From contig CATQJL010000223.1 in the NCBI GenBank assembly GCA_958299035.1, positions 78,199,600 through 78,263,599 on the forward strand: a stretch of 64,000 bases of DNA, in the 5' to 3' direction. This document shows positions 34,500 to 44,953 of the stretch, piece after piece (within the stretch, counting starts at the first letter, position 1; each line of letters opens with the position of its first letter). The translations under genes and the position numbers were made by a program. Origin of the DNA: Cylicocyclus nassatus. Its lineage: Eukaryota; Nematoda; Chromadorea; Rhabditida; Strongylidae. Under the pieces are notes generated by a model, which did not search any database, was not told the origin of the DNA, and saw nothing but the letters and a program-made list of their open reading frames with translations.

Positions 34500-34807
34500 A
34501 CGGCCTTCTCCGATCCATTCGGGTAGCGGTCAGAAATCACGGCTCCGATTCCATAGTTGCTTGCGTCAGCGGCAACGATGATCGGCTTCTTCGGGTCGTA
34601 GTGGCACAGCAGAAGATCCGAGGTCAGGACTTCGCGAAGACGGTCGAAGGCTTCCTGGCACTCCTCACTCCAGACAAACGGTGTGTCTTTCCTCTTCAAG
34701 GCATCCAATGGTCCGCGAAGCGAACGCATCCTTGGCACGAAAGACGAGTAGAACGAAACCATCCCAAGGTACGATTCGAGCTGCTTCACATCTTGGGGCG
34801 GCGGCAT
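34286..34807 (-). pseudogene. pol: Gypsy 2 RT connection and RNase H
   Basis: Same frame as the RT after the TGA: QLESYLGMVSFYSSFVPRM (RT thumb), VAADASNYGIGAVISD (RNase H first Asp), EKNYSQIEKEGLA. The frame shifts near 34370 within FTLLT/DHRPLL. Confidence 0.9.
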
Positions 34808-34846
34808 ATGGTCGATGGCAGCGATTCTCTCAGGATCAGGGCGTCT

Positions 34847-35662
34847 TCATTCCGCATCGACGATGAATCCGAGAAATATAATGCTGGGTTTAGCAAAGTG
34901 GCACTTCTCACGGCGAACACGCATTCCGTAGTCTTGAAGACGTTGGAATAGCTTAAAGACGTTTGCGTCGTGTTCCTCACGAGTCCTTCCGGTGACCACA
35001 ACATCGTCCAAGTAAGCAATTGCTCCGTTGATGTCGGCAGTGACATTGCTCATCAGCGATTGGAAGATTCCTGGAGCACTCTTTACACCAAACGGTAGGC
35101 GGTTGTAGCGGAAAAGTCCTCTCGACGTGTTGATGGTCAGCAACTCCTTGCTTTCTTCGTCCATTTCCACTTGCAGGTAAGCGTCACGCAGATCGATATT
35201 CGTAAAGACCGTTCCTCCATTCAGCTTGGTGAAGACTTCCTCAGCAGTGGGCAGCGGGTGTCTGTTCAGCTCCAACGCGTCGCTCAGTCCGGTAGGATAG
35301 TCAGCACATAAGCGCACTGCTCCATTCCTCTTCTTGACTGGAACGATGGGAGCGGCCCATTGTGAGTAGCTAACTGGTGATAGTACTCCAGTAGTGACGA
35401 GGCGGTCTAACTCTGCGTTGACGAGAGGCTCTACGGCAAACGGCACTTTTCGTTTCGGCATGTAGACGGGCGTGGTGTCCTTCTTCAGCACAGGGTGAGC
35501 TTTGAATTTGTTGACATGTCCCAGCTCATCCTTGAAGACTTCTGGAAACTCAGCTGCGAGGCGTTCGTCCAGTGGCGAAGAGGCATCCACGACACAGCAA
35601 CGGCAGAGAAAGCGTTCTGGAAGGGCGGCAGCTGTTGAAGCGTGTCCATTCCCAGCAAACAC
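34847..35662 (-). pseudogene. pol: Gypsy 2 reverse transcriptase
   Basis: RT fingers and palm: WAAPIVPVKKRNGAVRLCAD, FTNIDLRDAYLQVEM and YLDDVVV (catalytic Asp pair intact). It ends at an in-frame TGA at 34844-34846; the same frame continues past it. Confidence 0.9.
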
Positions 35663-36387
35663 AGGTCCTTGGTGACATAAAATGATCCATTGCCATTGAA
35701 TCTATTGCATGTGAACGGCATCTCGTGAACTCCAAACACTTCGATCAGCGATCCATTTGCAGCTCTCAATTCCGCAGGCGGGGCCTTCAGAGCTGGCGAT
35801 CCTAGTTTCATCCACGTCCTACGGCTGATTGTCGATACGTCGGCACCGGTGTCGAGTTGCATTCTCACGTCCAAGTCCTTCAGCTTGACGTTTACGGAGC
35901 GACGGTGGGAGTTCAGCACGTTCAGCTTTACAACTTTCTTCAGGGAACGGCGGACCGGTCGGTTCCTTGACGGGCAGTTGTTGGCCCAGTTTCCTTTATT
36001 TCCGCAGGTGTAGCACACATCATCACGGCGAGAACGTCCAGGCGTGTCCTCGCTATCGGATGAGCGTCTGGCACGTTGCGGCAGTAGTCGGCGTTGCTTC
36101 TTCTTCCGGACAGGAGCGACGATTTCAGCTTGGACAGACGCAGGCGATACGGATCCAATAAGGGCAGCATCCTTCTGCACGGATTGATATGCGTTGTAGT
36201 CGGCGATCAAGTCCTGCAGCTTGTATGTATCGGCCTCGGAGTCCAGCTTGCTCAATAGTCGGGCACGTATTGGCGAGTCGCATGCTGATTGCAATCCCAT
36301 GACGAAGAGAAGACATTTTAGTGGATCTCCTTTCATTTCGTCCGCTTTGGCATCGACTAGCATCTTATTGAGCCGTGCAGCGTACAA
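35485..36387 (-). pseudogene. gag: Gypsy 2 gag C-terminal part, nucleocapsid and protease
   Basis: Continues the same frame after the TGA (LYAARLNKML...). The zinc knuckle reads CYTCGNKGNWANNC, with Asn where the zinc-binding His should be. Aspartic protease QLDTGADVSTI follows. A frameshift near 35590 separates this frame from RT. Confidence 0.85.
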
Positions 36388-36399
36388 TTCGATGTCCTC

Positions 36400-36846
36400 T
36401 CAGGGATTTTTCACGACGTAGAGGCAGTTCCATCGGCGTCGAAACAGCGTTGTCCTTTCGCCGAACAGCGATGTCAGCACTTTCGTTAGTTCTTTGAATG
36501 AGAGCTCTAGTGGAGATCTCGGTGCAAGGTGTCCTCTCAGCTTGGCATGAGCGGCATTCTCTAGTTTCGTAGACAGCAGAGCGCATCGGTCCTTTTCGGG
36601 CATCGCCGTTGATGGTACTATCTCCTCAAGTCTGGATAGACAGTTTTCGATGGTGCATCCGTTTTCAGGATCGTAGTTGAAGAACGTTAGTCTTGCGGAA
36701 AGTGCTGAATAGTTGGCCAACGTCGCAGGAGCAGCGGGATGTTCCAGACGTTTCAAAAGCTCTTGATTCGCTCTCATCAGAACAGCGTTCTGCTGCATCA
36801 GCTGAGCGAACATTTCCTCCAGTGAAGTGCTCGAAGTGGTCGCCAT
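36400..36846 (-). pseudogene. gag: Gypsy 2 gag, N-terminal part
   Basis: ATG at 36846 lies two bases from the nested element C boundary. The frame (MATTSSTSLEEMFAQLMQQN...) carries the capsid segment LTFFNYDPENG. It ends at a TGA in 36400-36402 that is in frame with the next gag segment. Confidence 0.85.
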
Positions 36847-36847
36847 C

Positions 36848-37348
36848 GGGTTGTTTCAGACTGCCGCACTGACTGCAGCAGACTGCAGCTGACTGCAGCA
36901 GACTGCAGCTGACTGCAGCTGCCCGCACTGTCCGCACCGGTCGCAGCCTCTTTTGTTAAAAGAAAACAACCGCGATTACCAAAACAGCGTGATTTACGCA
37001 TAAGAAGATCATAAGTTCCATCAGAATTCTTCTCAATCAAATTTTGGAGATAGTTCTCTTTGGTATGTTCGTATTTGTTCTAATTCCTCCTATCATTGCA
37101 TATACCTGTTTTGTAACATTCTAAACCGTGTTGTTTTTTGCTTTTACGAATATATTGTTGTTGTTTGTTTAAACCACAACTATTTATCCTCTCCGCCTGC
37201 ATGCTACAGCCGCTGCGGTCGTTGCGGTCAGTACGGTCAGCTGCAGTCTGCTGCAGTCTGCTGCAGTCAGTGCAGTCAGTGCAGTCTGCTGCAGTCTGCT
37301 GCGGTCAGTGCAGACTGCTGCAGTCAGTGCGGCAGTATGAAACAACCC
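36848..37348. mobile_element. Element C: foldback transposon with CTGCAG arrays, nested in Gypsy 2
   Basis: TIRs of 34 bp beginning GGGTTGTTTCA and reading into ACTGCCGCACTGACTGCAG, with one mismatch, flanked by a 3-bp duplication ATC (36845-36847, 37349-37351). CTGCAG recurs at 36873, 36883, 36893, 36903 and 36913 (exact 10-bp period) and at 37241, 37251 and 37261 on the other side. The insertion point is the gag start codon of Gypsy 2. Confidence 0.82.
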
Positions 37349-37435
37349 ATCCTTCCACGAAGAAGTCCTTGTCCGATTTGTTCGATTCAGTAATCTTCGT
37401 CCTATCCACGCGAGTCCTATCGTCTGATCGCCAGT

Positions 37436-37735
37436 TGTTGTAGTCCTTGTCTTGTGGGGTTGAGTCGAACCGGACACAGTGGAATATTCAATAGTTTATT
37501 AGCTGATCAGAATAGTGAATGAATCAAATGGCTACGGTACCTATATATACACACACGCCTCTGAGAACGTACCACTCGGTACCAGACACCTAGGAGAGCT
37601 CTATGAGAACGGCGGGAAATCCATGGGAAAGAGTTTTAATCTAACATAACAAGATAATAGGGATCGAAACACAACACAAAACAAGGATAAACGATACAAA
37701 GCAAATACTACATATGTACACATCACTCCCCAACA
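37436..37735 (-). repeat. 5' LTR of Gypsy 2
   Basis: 300 bp. On the plus strand it runs TGTTGTAGTCC to CTCCCCAACA, so on the element strand it reads TGTTGGGG...CTACAACA. It directly abuts the CAAGG target duplication. The PBS on the element strand is TGGCGATCAG, two bases inside. Confidence 0.88.
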
Positions 37736-37740
37736 CAAGG

Positions 37741-38128
37741 GCACCATTCGACTCAGCTTGGCGCTGCGCATTTTCTGATATATAGCTTTGCCCGCTTGGA
37801 TGTAGTAGAAGTTTAGATCCCATGAATCGACTAGCAAAAGCTCTACATCATCGGTAATTTGTGAAAATTCATTCAGCCTAGTTTTTTTTATCTCAGGAAA
37901 TTCAGATCACCTTCCACTAAAAAATGGCAGGATGAACCCATGTAAATAGCGATTGGTGAGGAATAGTAATATCAACCAGTCATTAGCACACTTGTAACCA
38001 ACTCATTGGCCTTTAATACAATACCGCTCGTATCATTTGGAAAAACGAAGCGCAGTTGCCCGATTCATGTGACATCACCGTAGCGTGGCCATATTCCGCT
38101 TCAGAGTAAAGGAATTCTTAATCCAAGG
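37741..38128. repeat. Local direct duplication next to Gypsy 2
   Basis: GCACCATTCGACTCAGCTTGG at 37741 is repeated at 38129 with ~90 bp of matching sequence following. The segment 37965-38128 likewise repeats 32390-32576. A ~388-bp direct duplication therefore existed here before or around the Gypsy insertion. Confidence 0.7.
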
Positions 38129-40483
38129 GCACCATTCGACTCAGCTTGGCGCTGCGCTTTTTCTGATATATAGCTTTGCCCGCTTGGATGTAGTAGGAGG
38201 TTAGATTTTATAGAGTCGTTTCAGATGTTTGCTTACAGTAGGTTGCTCAGTGTGCTTATTCATTGCACTCACTGGGCAAACTACCGTTAGCAAAAATTGA
38301 AACGATTCGCGGAATCTGGCCTCCTTCTGTGTCCAACCGAGATTTCTTGAGAAGATCCGCCGCGTCGAGCTGAGTCGTATGCTGCCCTTGGATTGAGAAT
38401 TCGTCTACACTGAAGCGAGATATGGTCACGATACAATGTGCCACATGAATCGAACGAGTACGTCGTTTATTCAAAAAAATACGAACGGTATTGTATCTGC
38501 CAATATCGGCAGGCAAACCTGCATTGCCACGTTTTTTTTGCTCTTCTGTCGGTACCTTTGATGCTTCATAGCTCAGAACAACATAATTACCTCTCTTGAT
38601 CTTCAAAAACTCCCTTTTCATCAAAAGCGCAGCTTTGAGTTTGTTCAGTTTCAACTCAGCAAGTAACAACCGAGCTCATTACCACCGTGCTTTGTTATCG
38701 CTGTATAGTAATTATATTGATCTTTTACTTTTGCTGAACTCACGCTGAATTTATGTAGTAAGTTTTAGGTTGGATGTCCTTGTTGGTTGAGTAAGCAAGC
38801 TTGCAGTTTCACAGCCAGCTTTCAAGCTTGTAGAATTACAATCAAGTCGTTAGAAAACTACATGAATAGGTGGATAACGGTGAATTGTGTAGACGCTACT
38901 AACGCATGCCATCTTTCTGAAATATCAGGTTTGTTTGAGCAATGAAATAATGGATTTTCAACATTGTTCACTTTGGTGAACTAACAAAAAACCAAGTGAA
39001 CATTTTAGAGGTTTTTACTACTATAAATATGTGGTTTTGTAATACTCAATGACGAAGTAATCCGCATTTTTTTAAATGTGTATACGCGGCATTCACTATA
39101 GTACTCAGTATTATAGATATACTCATATATTTTGATTTGCTCCTTTTTATATGAAACGTCCACAATTTGGCCTGACTACTTCATTGTACTAGGTGTGCGA
39201 ACGTATTCAATCGACAGTAGTAAAGTGCCCTTTATTTAGACGCTAATTCTTAGTCACGTCACTCAAAAGCAATTTGATGTTTACTTGCTGTTAAGTAGGC
39301 AATAAGGTGAAGCAAGTGTAGGTTCTTTCCATATCGAGAGAAAATGTAAATCAGTAGCCAATCATATTGCATCGACTTACACCTTAACTTCCAAGCGGAT
39401 CATATCAGATTCAATAGATGAGAAACTCTTAGACCATCGCAAAAGTTTTTTCGTTTTTGCACCCTTAAGTTTGAACGAGCACTATTCTTTCCAGACTCAT
39501 CCTTTTCAAACAGTTAAACTCCATAGTGCTCAAAAAATCTCCGCCAACGCTGCTGTAGTGGTTTTGTGCTTTTTTCTTGTTTGTCGATTGTTTAGTAATC
39601 AACAAAACCTAAAAAGCATTTTTGACTTGCTATCATTCATTAAGTTCTCTTATTTTTGAGTACTTTCCAAGAAGCTGGGAAAATGGTGGTAAGTGAAGGT
39701 CTGGAAATTTCGGGGAATAAATAAAAATGGTGCGCCTAGAAGCACTTTCTTCAGAGCCTCCTTTTCATAAAATCGGTCACATTATAGGCAAGGGTGGTAA
39801 CTCTTATAAATGGATGTACAACTCTGTTCCATTTCAAATTTTGATAAGCGGTCTTCAAATCCTTATTATGCTAATATGCTCTAACCGTACGGTCGCATAT
39901 CTTACAAGGTATTGGCATATATTTGATACCAGGGTTATGTTAACTTGAGTCCAGCACCTTTTTGAGGTGCCTTCTGTTTATGTGCAACTTTTGAAGCTTC
40001 TTCTATTGCTTCCGAAATCTCTCTGACTGCCCGTCTGCATGGCAGATAACCTTCCAAATTACGAAATTTTAGCTCATATCTTCATGAATCTAATTTTTTA
40101 CATTAGCCTTGCACTACCTGCAATAAAGAAGTAGCCCTGCTTTATACACACCACAGTATGGTTGCTCCCTCGACTGCTTCGCATTCAAGCTTCAAGAGAA
40201 TGCAATCATTCAAAAATCGCGTTTTCATATGTCGAGCTTATAGCCGTACGCACTTCCTCAGGCAATCTCTGCATGCCTAGCGAGATTTCAAAAACTACTT
40301 TCTCTACAAATCCATATATAGCAACCACCATCAGCTTCTGAGATCCTCTAAAAAATATGGCACCAACTTCAGAAACTCAAAAAAGGAAAAAAAAAGCTTT
40401 GAGATGACCTAATACAATTCAATCTCTACGCATTGTCAGCTTTGGAAATTATTTAAGCTGTTAAAGGAGTTGCGGGTAATGGC

Positions 40484-41301
40484 TTGTTTTTATTTGCAAG
40501 TTATACAGTAATTTTCAAGTATTAGGTCGTCCCAGAAGTCCGCAGACCAAAGGTTTACAGGAGCTCTTGGTAGCATCCGAAGCATTTTTTCATGCTTTTT
40601 CAAATGATCATCTTTATAATGCAGATGAAGCAACGAGCTCTCAATAAATTGCTATAAACTGCGACCCATGCTTTTTACCAAGGTCAGGTTCAGCTATTTT
40701 TCTAAGTTCTAGTACTGATTCCCCGAAGAAGTCCAAGTAACTTGTCGATAGAGCAAACAGAGTAGGATACAAACATTTTTTGCCCCTTCCAATGCTTAAT
40801 TTGAAAATTTTTCAAAATTATTATTTCGATGCTATCAAATTCCATATTTGGTCAGCTTAACACTCATGCAACAATAGCCGGCGAGCAACCGGGTGTTATT
40901 CGACGCAGCACTTTCTCCTCTTTCAGAGACATGTTTTTTGTTCCTGATTCGAGAATTCTTGGAGGACAAAATCGACAAAATTCATGTTTTCAAGAAACCC
41001 AGGCTTTACCCGACAAATCAAAATTTGGATATTTCGGACCCCGCAACGCTCATTTGTCTCGTAAAATTAGCGCTGAATTCTACTCCACTTTGAAAGTATC
41101 AAAAATCGAAAATTTAGTGGAGTTTGACGAGTCTGTGTCTAGTATGGGACTCCTAAAATTTGATGTGTTGCTAAAAATTCTGTCAAAAAATTATGGAGAG
41201 CCCTGGGAAAGAGATCGAAACTGTTTTGTGTCCTAATTTCTTTGCTCTATCTGCAGGCCACTTGTTTTTATTTGCAAGTTACACAGCAAATTTCAAGTAT
41301 C
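40484..41301. repeat. Segment bounded by ~40-bp direct repeats
   Basis: TTGTTTTTATTTGCAAGTTA at 40487 recurs at 41264, continuing through CACAGCAAATTTCAAGTAT-like text. The interior begins ATTAGGTCGTCCCAGAAGTC (40526), a mariner-style end, and has a 135-codon plus frame (40829-41236) with no recognised domain. Absent from unit 1. Confidence 0.5.
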
Positions 41302-42240
41302 TCAAAACTTCTAACCAGCTTTGTATTTCTGAGGCGTGGCTGCTGCCAAGCTTCCACTTCCCTTGAAATTATGGGCCCGCAAGAATTTTCGGAAGCATCC
41401 CGAAAATAGACTTGGAGTGTATGACTAACGTTACGCGCCTTCATTCGAAAAAAAAACCTCCAGTCCCCCCCCCCCTCTTTCCTGATCGGAAATCCTGAGT
41501 ACGCTACTGCTAGGCAGCGATTTGCTTAAAACTGCAACATTCTGACTTCTCTTTCTGCCTCAAAAGTCGAGCTTAGCCGTTGAGATTAGGCCATTGTTCA
41601 GCAAAGGTTGGACTCATTCAACTCCAGGAAACTTGATTCTGCTAGAGCCAGCCCACTAATCGTATTTCTTAATCTCCTAGTCCACTGCATTACCTCTTTT
41701 AGTATCAAATCAAGTGGAAAGTTTACAAATGTGCTAAAACATCTTTTCAAAGTACCCGCGACAAGCGAAATTCCAGGGATATCTAGGATATTAGCATAAT
41801 TTGTTGTCCAGATATATGATGGCAGCGTACTTTACGCCAACCTCGTAAATAGAGTCCGAAGGTCTCGGTTGTAGAAGAGGAGACAACCTTATTTATAGCA
41901 CTTACAATCTGTACAACAACCACAGTGTCCTTCGACTCTCCACTTTATTTTCTCAGTGAGATGAATCAAATCGCAACGTACACAATGTGCAGTACTCAAA
42001 AATGAGAATGCATAGCTGCAGCTCCGGATTAATGACTACAAAAAAGGTCTAAGATTGATTTTGTTAAGGGCTTTACCAAGTCGCTTCCACCAAAAGTATT
42101 AGGTTGGTAAGAAAGTGTGATTTTAGAAAGATAGTCTTCTATAAATTCCATGTTCTCTCTTCTCTGAACCTGGGCATTCTGATGTAGTAATTTTGTGTGT
42201 TAGTATGCCGGACCCAGGTTTATACGGTGGTATCTTTATT

Positions 42241-42280
42241 CGACCTTACGTTTCGACACAGTCGTCGTCTTCAGAGGTCT
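42241..42280 (-). ncRNA. Possible hammerhead-like motif in the Penelope 3' region
   Basis: The minus strand has CTGAAGA, a short stem-loop (GAC...GTC), GAAAC and then GGTC, in the order of a hammerhead core. Stem I pairing is poor, so it is at best a degenerate copy of the ribozymes known from Penelope-like elements. Confidence 0.25.
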
Positions 42281-42582
42281 GAAGTAGATTGCAGTTTGAA
42301 TCTGGGAGACAACACCGCCAACCGCCATCACGAAACATTAGCGAGTCTAGACCTCGCCTCGCGCGTAACGTACTGAGATACACGACGGTGTAGAAACTGA
42401 CCTCTGAGCCACCGCGGTGTTAGTGAGGAAGTCAGTACGCACAAAGGACACGGACGACACTGAGAGCTGCTCAGTGGATCGGTCTTTATATATGCGCAGG
42501 CTGTAACTCACATATCGACAGATACGGCAAGAGTTCGGTCGCTATCGATAAGCATTCAGACTTGTTATTCATGCTTGGATTC

Positions 42583-42909
42583 CTAACGGAAATCCATGCC
42601 GCTTCTATACTTTTTTCGTACTACAATTTTTGCCTCGTATGATAGAATTGTGCATTTTACATCAAATTCACCGCCGTTATGTGCTTCTATCTTATGTTTT
42701 CCCAACGGCGACATTGCATTCGCTCGCCTCTTATTCATTAAATGCTCCTTTAATCTCACCTTTAACATTCTACCCGTCTCTCCAATATATAAAGCGCCAC
42801 AACTCAGACACTGCAACTGAATAGGGCGAAAATAGGGGTAAACCACCCTTATTTTCGCGCAATCGCCTATCTTCCCGTATGGGCAAACGACGCAGTTTCC
42901 GAAAGACAC
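42583..42909 (-). pseudogene. Penelope-like GIY-YIG endonuclease domain
   Basis: 109-codon frame with the linker cysteines (CVVCPYG, QCLSCGALY), then YIGETGRMLKVRLKEHL (GIY-YIG core with the catalytic Arg) and GKHKIEAHNG. In Penelope-like elements this domain nicks target DNA. The frame is open, but the upstream RT is missing, so it cannot work alone. Confidence 0.82.
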
Positions 42910-43115
42910 TCAACATTATACAATCTATTTCTCACTAACTGTTTCTTTATATTGTCATTCGGAATGTTTACCACTTGACTTCATCTTGTAGTTGTGCTCG
43001 TACCACACATCGTTTAATTGCTGAGCTCACTGCATCAGAAATGAAGGGTATGCATAGAGGTACCTTATCGTCGTTGTATTCGGAGTGACTATTATTGCTG
43101 GCAAACTTCAAGGCC

Positions 43116-43335
43116 TTATGAATAGCGAAAGGTTGCAGCATGTAGCCATGGTCTCGCGCAATTTGTGAAGCTAGTAATCTGTTTCAACCCGTACACACAT
43201 TCGCGGCAATTCGGAACATGTTGCGAACAACAGCTTGTTTTACTGCTTTCGGATGCGCTGAGTTGGCGTGAAATATGATGTTTTTGGAACTTTCCTTCCT
43301 GTACCATTTTATACGAACAGTGTTATCAACCAGCA
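43116..43335 (-). pseudogene. Penelope-like RT C-terminal remnant
   Basis: One frame reads KESSKNIIFHANSAHPKAVK followed by QAVVRNMFRIA, the conserved segment after the RT palm in Penelope-like and related elements. It is broken by frameshifts and cut at 43340. Confidence 0.6.
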
Positions 43336-43736
43336 GTCTAAGTCTTCTATAAATATCTCTATCCTAATTAATTTACAAAAATGTGCAAGTGAATTGTTTA
43401 TAATGTGAATATTCTTAACAAAGAAGTTAAATTTTCTGGAGTTAAGTCCATTATGGTTCTGCAAATTTTGGAAAGTATCCTAGATAAAGTTTCAGAGTGC
43501 GTGGCTAATGCCACGCACCTTTTTTGAAGAAGTCCCCCCCCCACCTTCGGGATGAGGGTGAAGATTACACACAGAGCTCATCATGGTTTAAGTAAGCATA
43601 CAAAAAAAAGCATTCTCAACAAATTTCGAAATTTTTCTCATAGATGTGATTTATTTGAAAGCCATCTGACTTGCCAACAATAACGAAACTTTTGTGACCA
43701 TGCGGTTTGTGGAGGAAAAAAGCGCCTTCGCCTTAA

Positions 43737-44141
43737 AGGCAGTGGATCGGCAAAATCCAACAACTCGGGATTTCAACGCAGTAGGTTCCTTACCGCCCAA
43801 CTACGAAAAGAGTGCAATCCCGGTTGCACAGCATGCCTTCTCTGCCGAGAAAATCACTCTCAAACTTACACGCGCAGGCCAATCTTACACGCATCTGGAC
43901 GAGTTGGCAATTTCCTTCTCGCCATTGGAGGCTGCCCGCCGCAACGCTATAACAATTGGGTCCTGCCACGATTTAGCGTCATCGGCCTTGCTCCACTCGT
44001 CCAGTATCAAAGGGAAGGGCATTAAAAACGCTCATTTTCGCCGTTTTCATGCTTTCAAAAGTGGATTTTCGGGATCAGCGTATTGAAAAATCCCAGGTAA
44101 GCGCAAATTTGACTAGGTTGAGATTCGCCGAGCCACTGCCT
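43737..44141. mobile_element. TTAA-flanked MITE (405 bp)
   Basis: Ends AGGCAGTGGATCGGC and inverted AGGCAGTGGCTCGGCG, with TTAA on both sides (43733-43736, 44142-44145), as for piggyBac or Kolobok. Units 1 (near 4960) and 2 (near 20875) are uninterrupted. The 130-codon frame across it is not a known protein. Confidence 0.78.
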
Positions 44142-44953
44142 TTAACAACGCACAGCAGCTCACATTTGCTGTTGAATCGTGTAACTCTGCACTGTTCGAG
44201 AAAGTTTGTTTTCAAAATAGTTTCAAAATTTCTCGAACCCTTACCATAAATCATTTTGAAAACCAATCCATTCATTTGCCATCTTCGTTTTCGGATTCAA
44301 AAGTGATATGAATTCTTTCACATTCAAAGCAGGTGTGGAGATGATGCTTCGCTTATGCGAAGCAGGTGATCTGTTAAAGTTGTCCTCAAGTCAACTTATG
44401 TTCACTTTTATGTCAGTCCTTGTGCGACTGTTCTTCTGATCTGCTCTTTTTGATCAAGCTGTAATAATGACGCTATCTGACGGAGCTCTGGTTTTACTAG
44501 CCACAAATTCTTTTGATAAACTCCAAAAAGGAACTTGTTGGACCAAAAGCTATTTACATGTAATGTAAAAAAGGCTAGCTGGGTTTTTGATCTAGGTTTA
44601 TAGTTCATAAATGAAAATGCGATAAAACAGCTAAATTTCTGCAACACCAAGATCAAACTGTTTTTACGAATGCCAGGCGCTCATCGAATCGTTGAAGTAT
44701 GAGCAACGAGCTACACTTCTTGGTTCATTAGCATCGATCTTTTCCTTTAGAAACGTATACAAATTTACGTGTTGTTCACAGATCATGTTAATAAATCAAC
44801 TTTGAAAATTATAACCCTACAGGAATGCAGTCGAAAGGTCATCAGACCTCTTCGTCCTCTTACCTTTGAAAATCTATAGTTTCGAGGTTCCGTTGTTTTA
44901 TATTTAGAGAAAGAGAAGGCCTTCCAGATGAGAACAATTTTTTTTACCTCATG

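Larger units (their letters stand above)
32577..37735 (-). mobile_element. Ty3/Gypsy LTR retrotransposon 2 (5.2 kb, inactive)
   Basis: Minus-strand element with LTRs, PBS, gag-pol and PPT, and a 5-bp target duplication CAAGG (32572-32576, 37736-37740). It is inserted in a foldback repeat; the next copy of that repeat (38119-38133, aatccaagggcaccatt) shows the exact empty site. It carries two in-frame TGA stops, two frameshifts, a shortened 3' LTR and a nested 501-bp foldback element at the gag start. Confidence 0.94.
42147..43340 (-). mobile_element. Penelope-like element, 5'-truncated 3' fragment
   Basis: Minus-strand copy containing the end of the reverse transcriptase and the GIY-YIG endonuclease, flanked by a perfect 14-bp direct repeat AGTCTTCTATAAAT (42133-42146, 43341-43354), which is a plausible target duplication. 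Its 3' region contains the Penelope-type motif CTGAAGACGACG...CGAAACG followed by GAATAAAG (42242-42280). Confidence 0.8.

Noticed and set aside
34032..34951. Plus-strand open frames (83-157 aa) opposite Gypsy 2 RT/RNase H
   Set aside because: Antisense shadows; the minus strand carries all RT and RNase H motifs.
36860..37340. CTGCAG tract as an ordinary microsatellite
   Set aside because: The two tracts are inverted arms of one element with matching TIRs and a 3-bp target duplication.
43694..44086. 130-aa plus-strand frame
   Set aside because: Mostly inside the TTAA-flanked MITE; no recognisable domain and absent from units 1 and 2.
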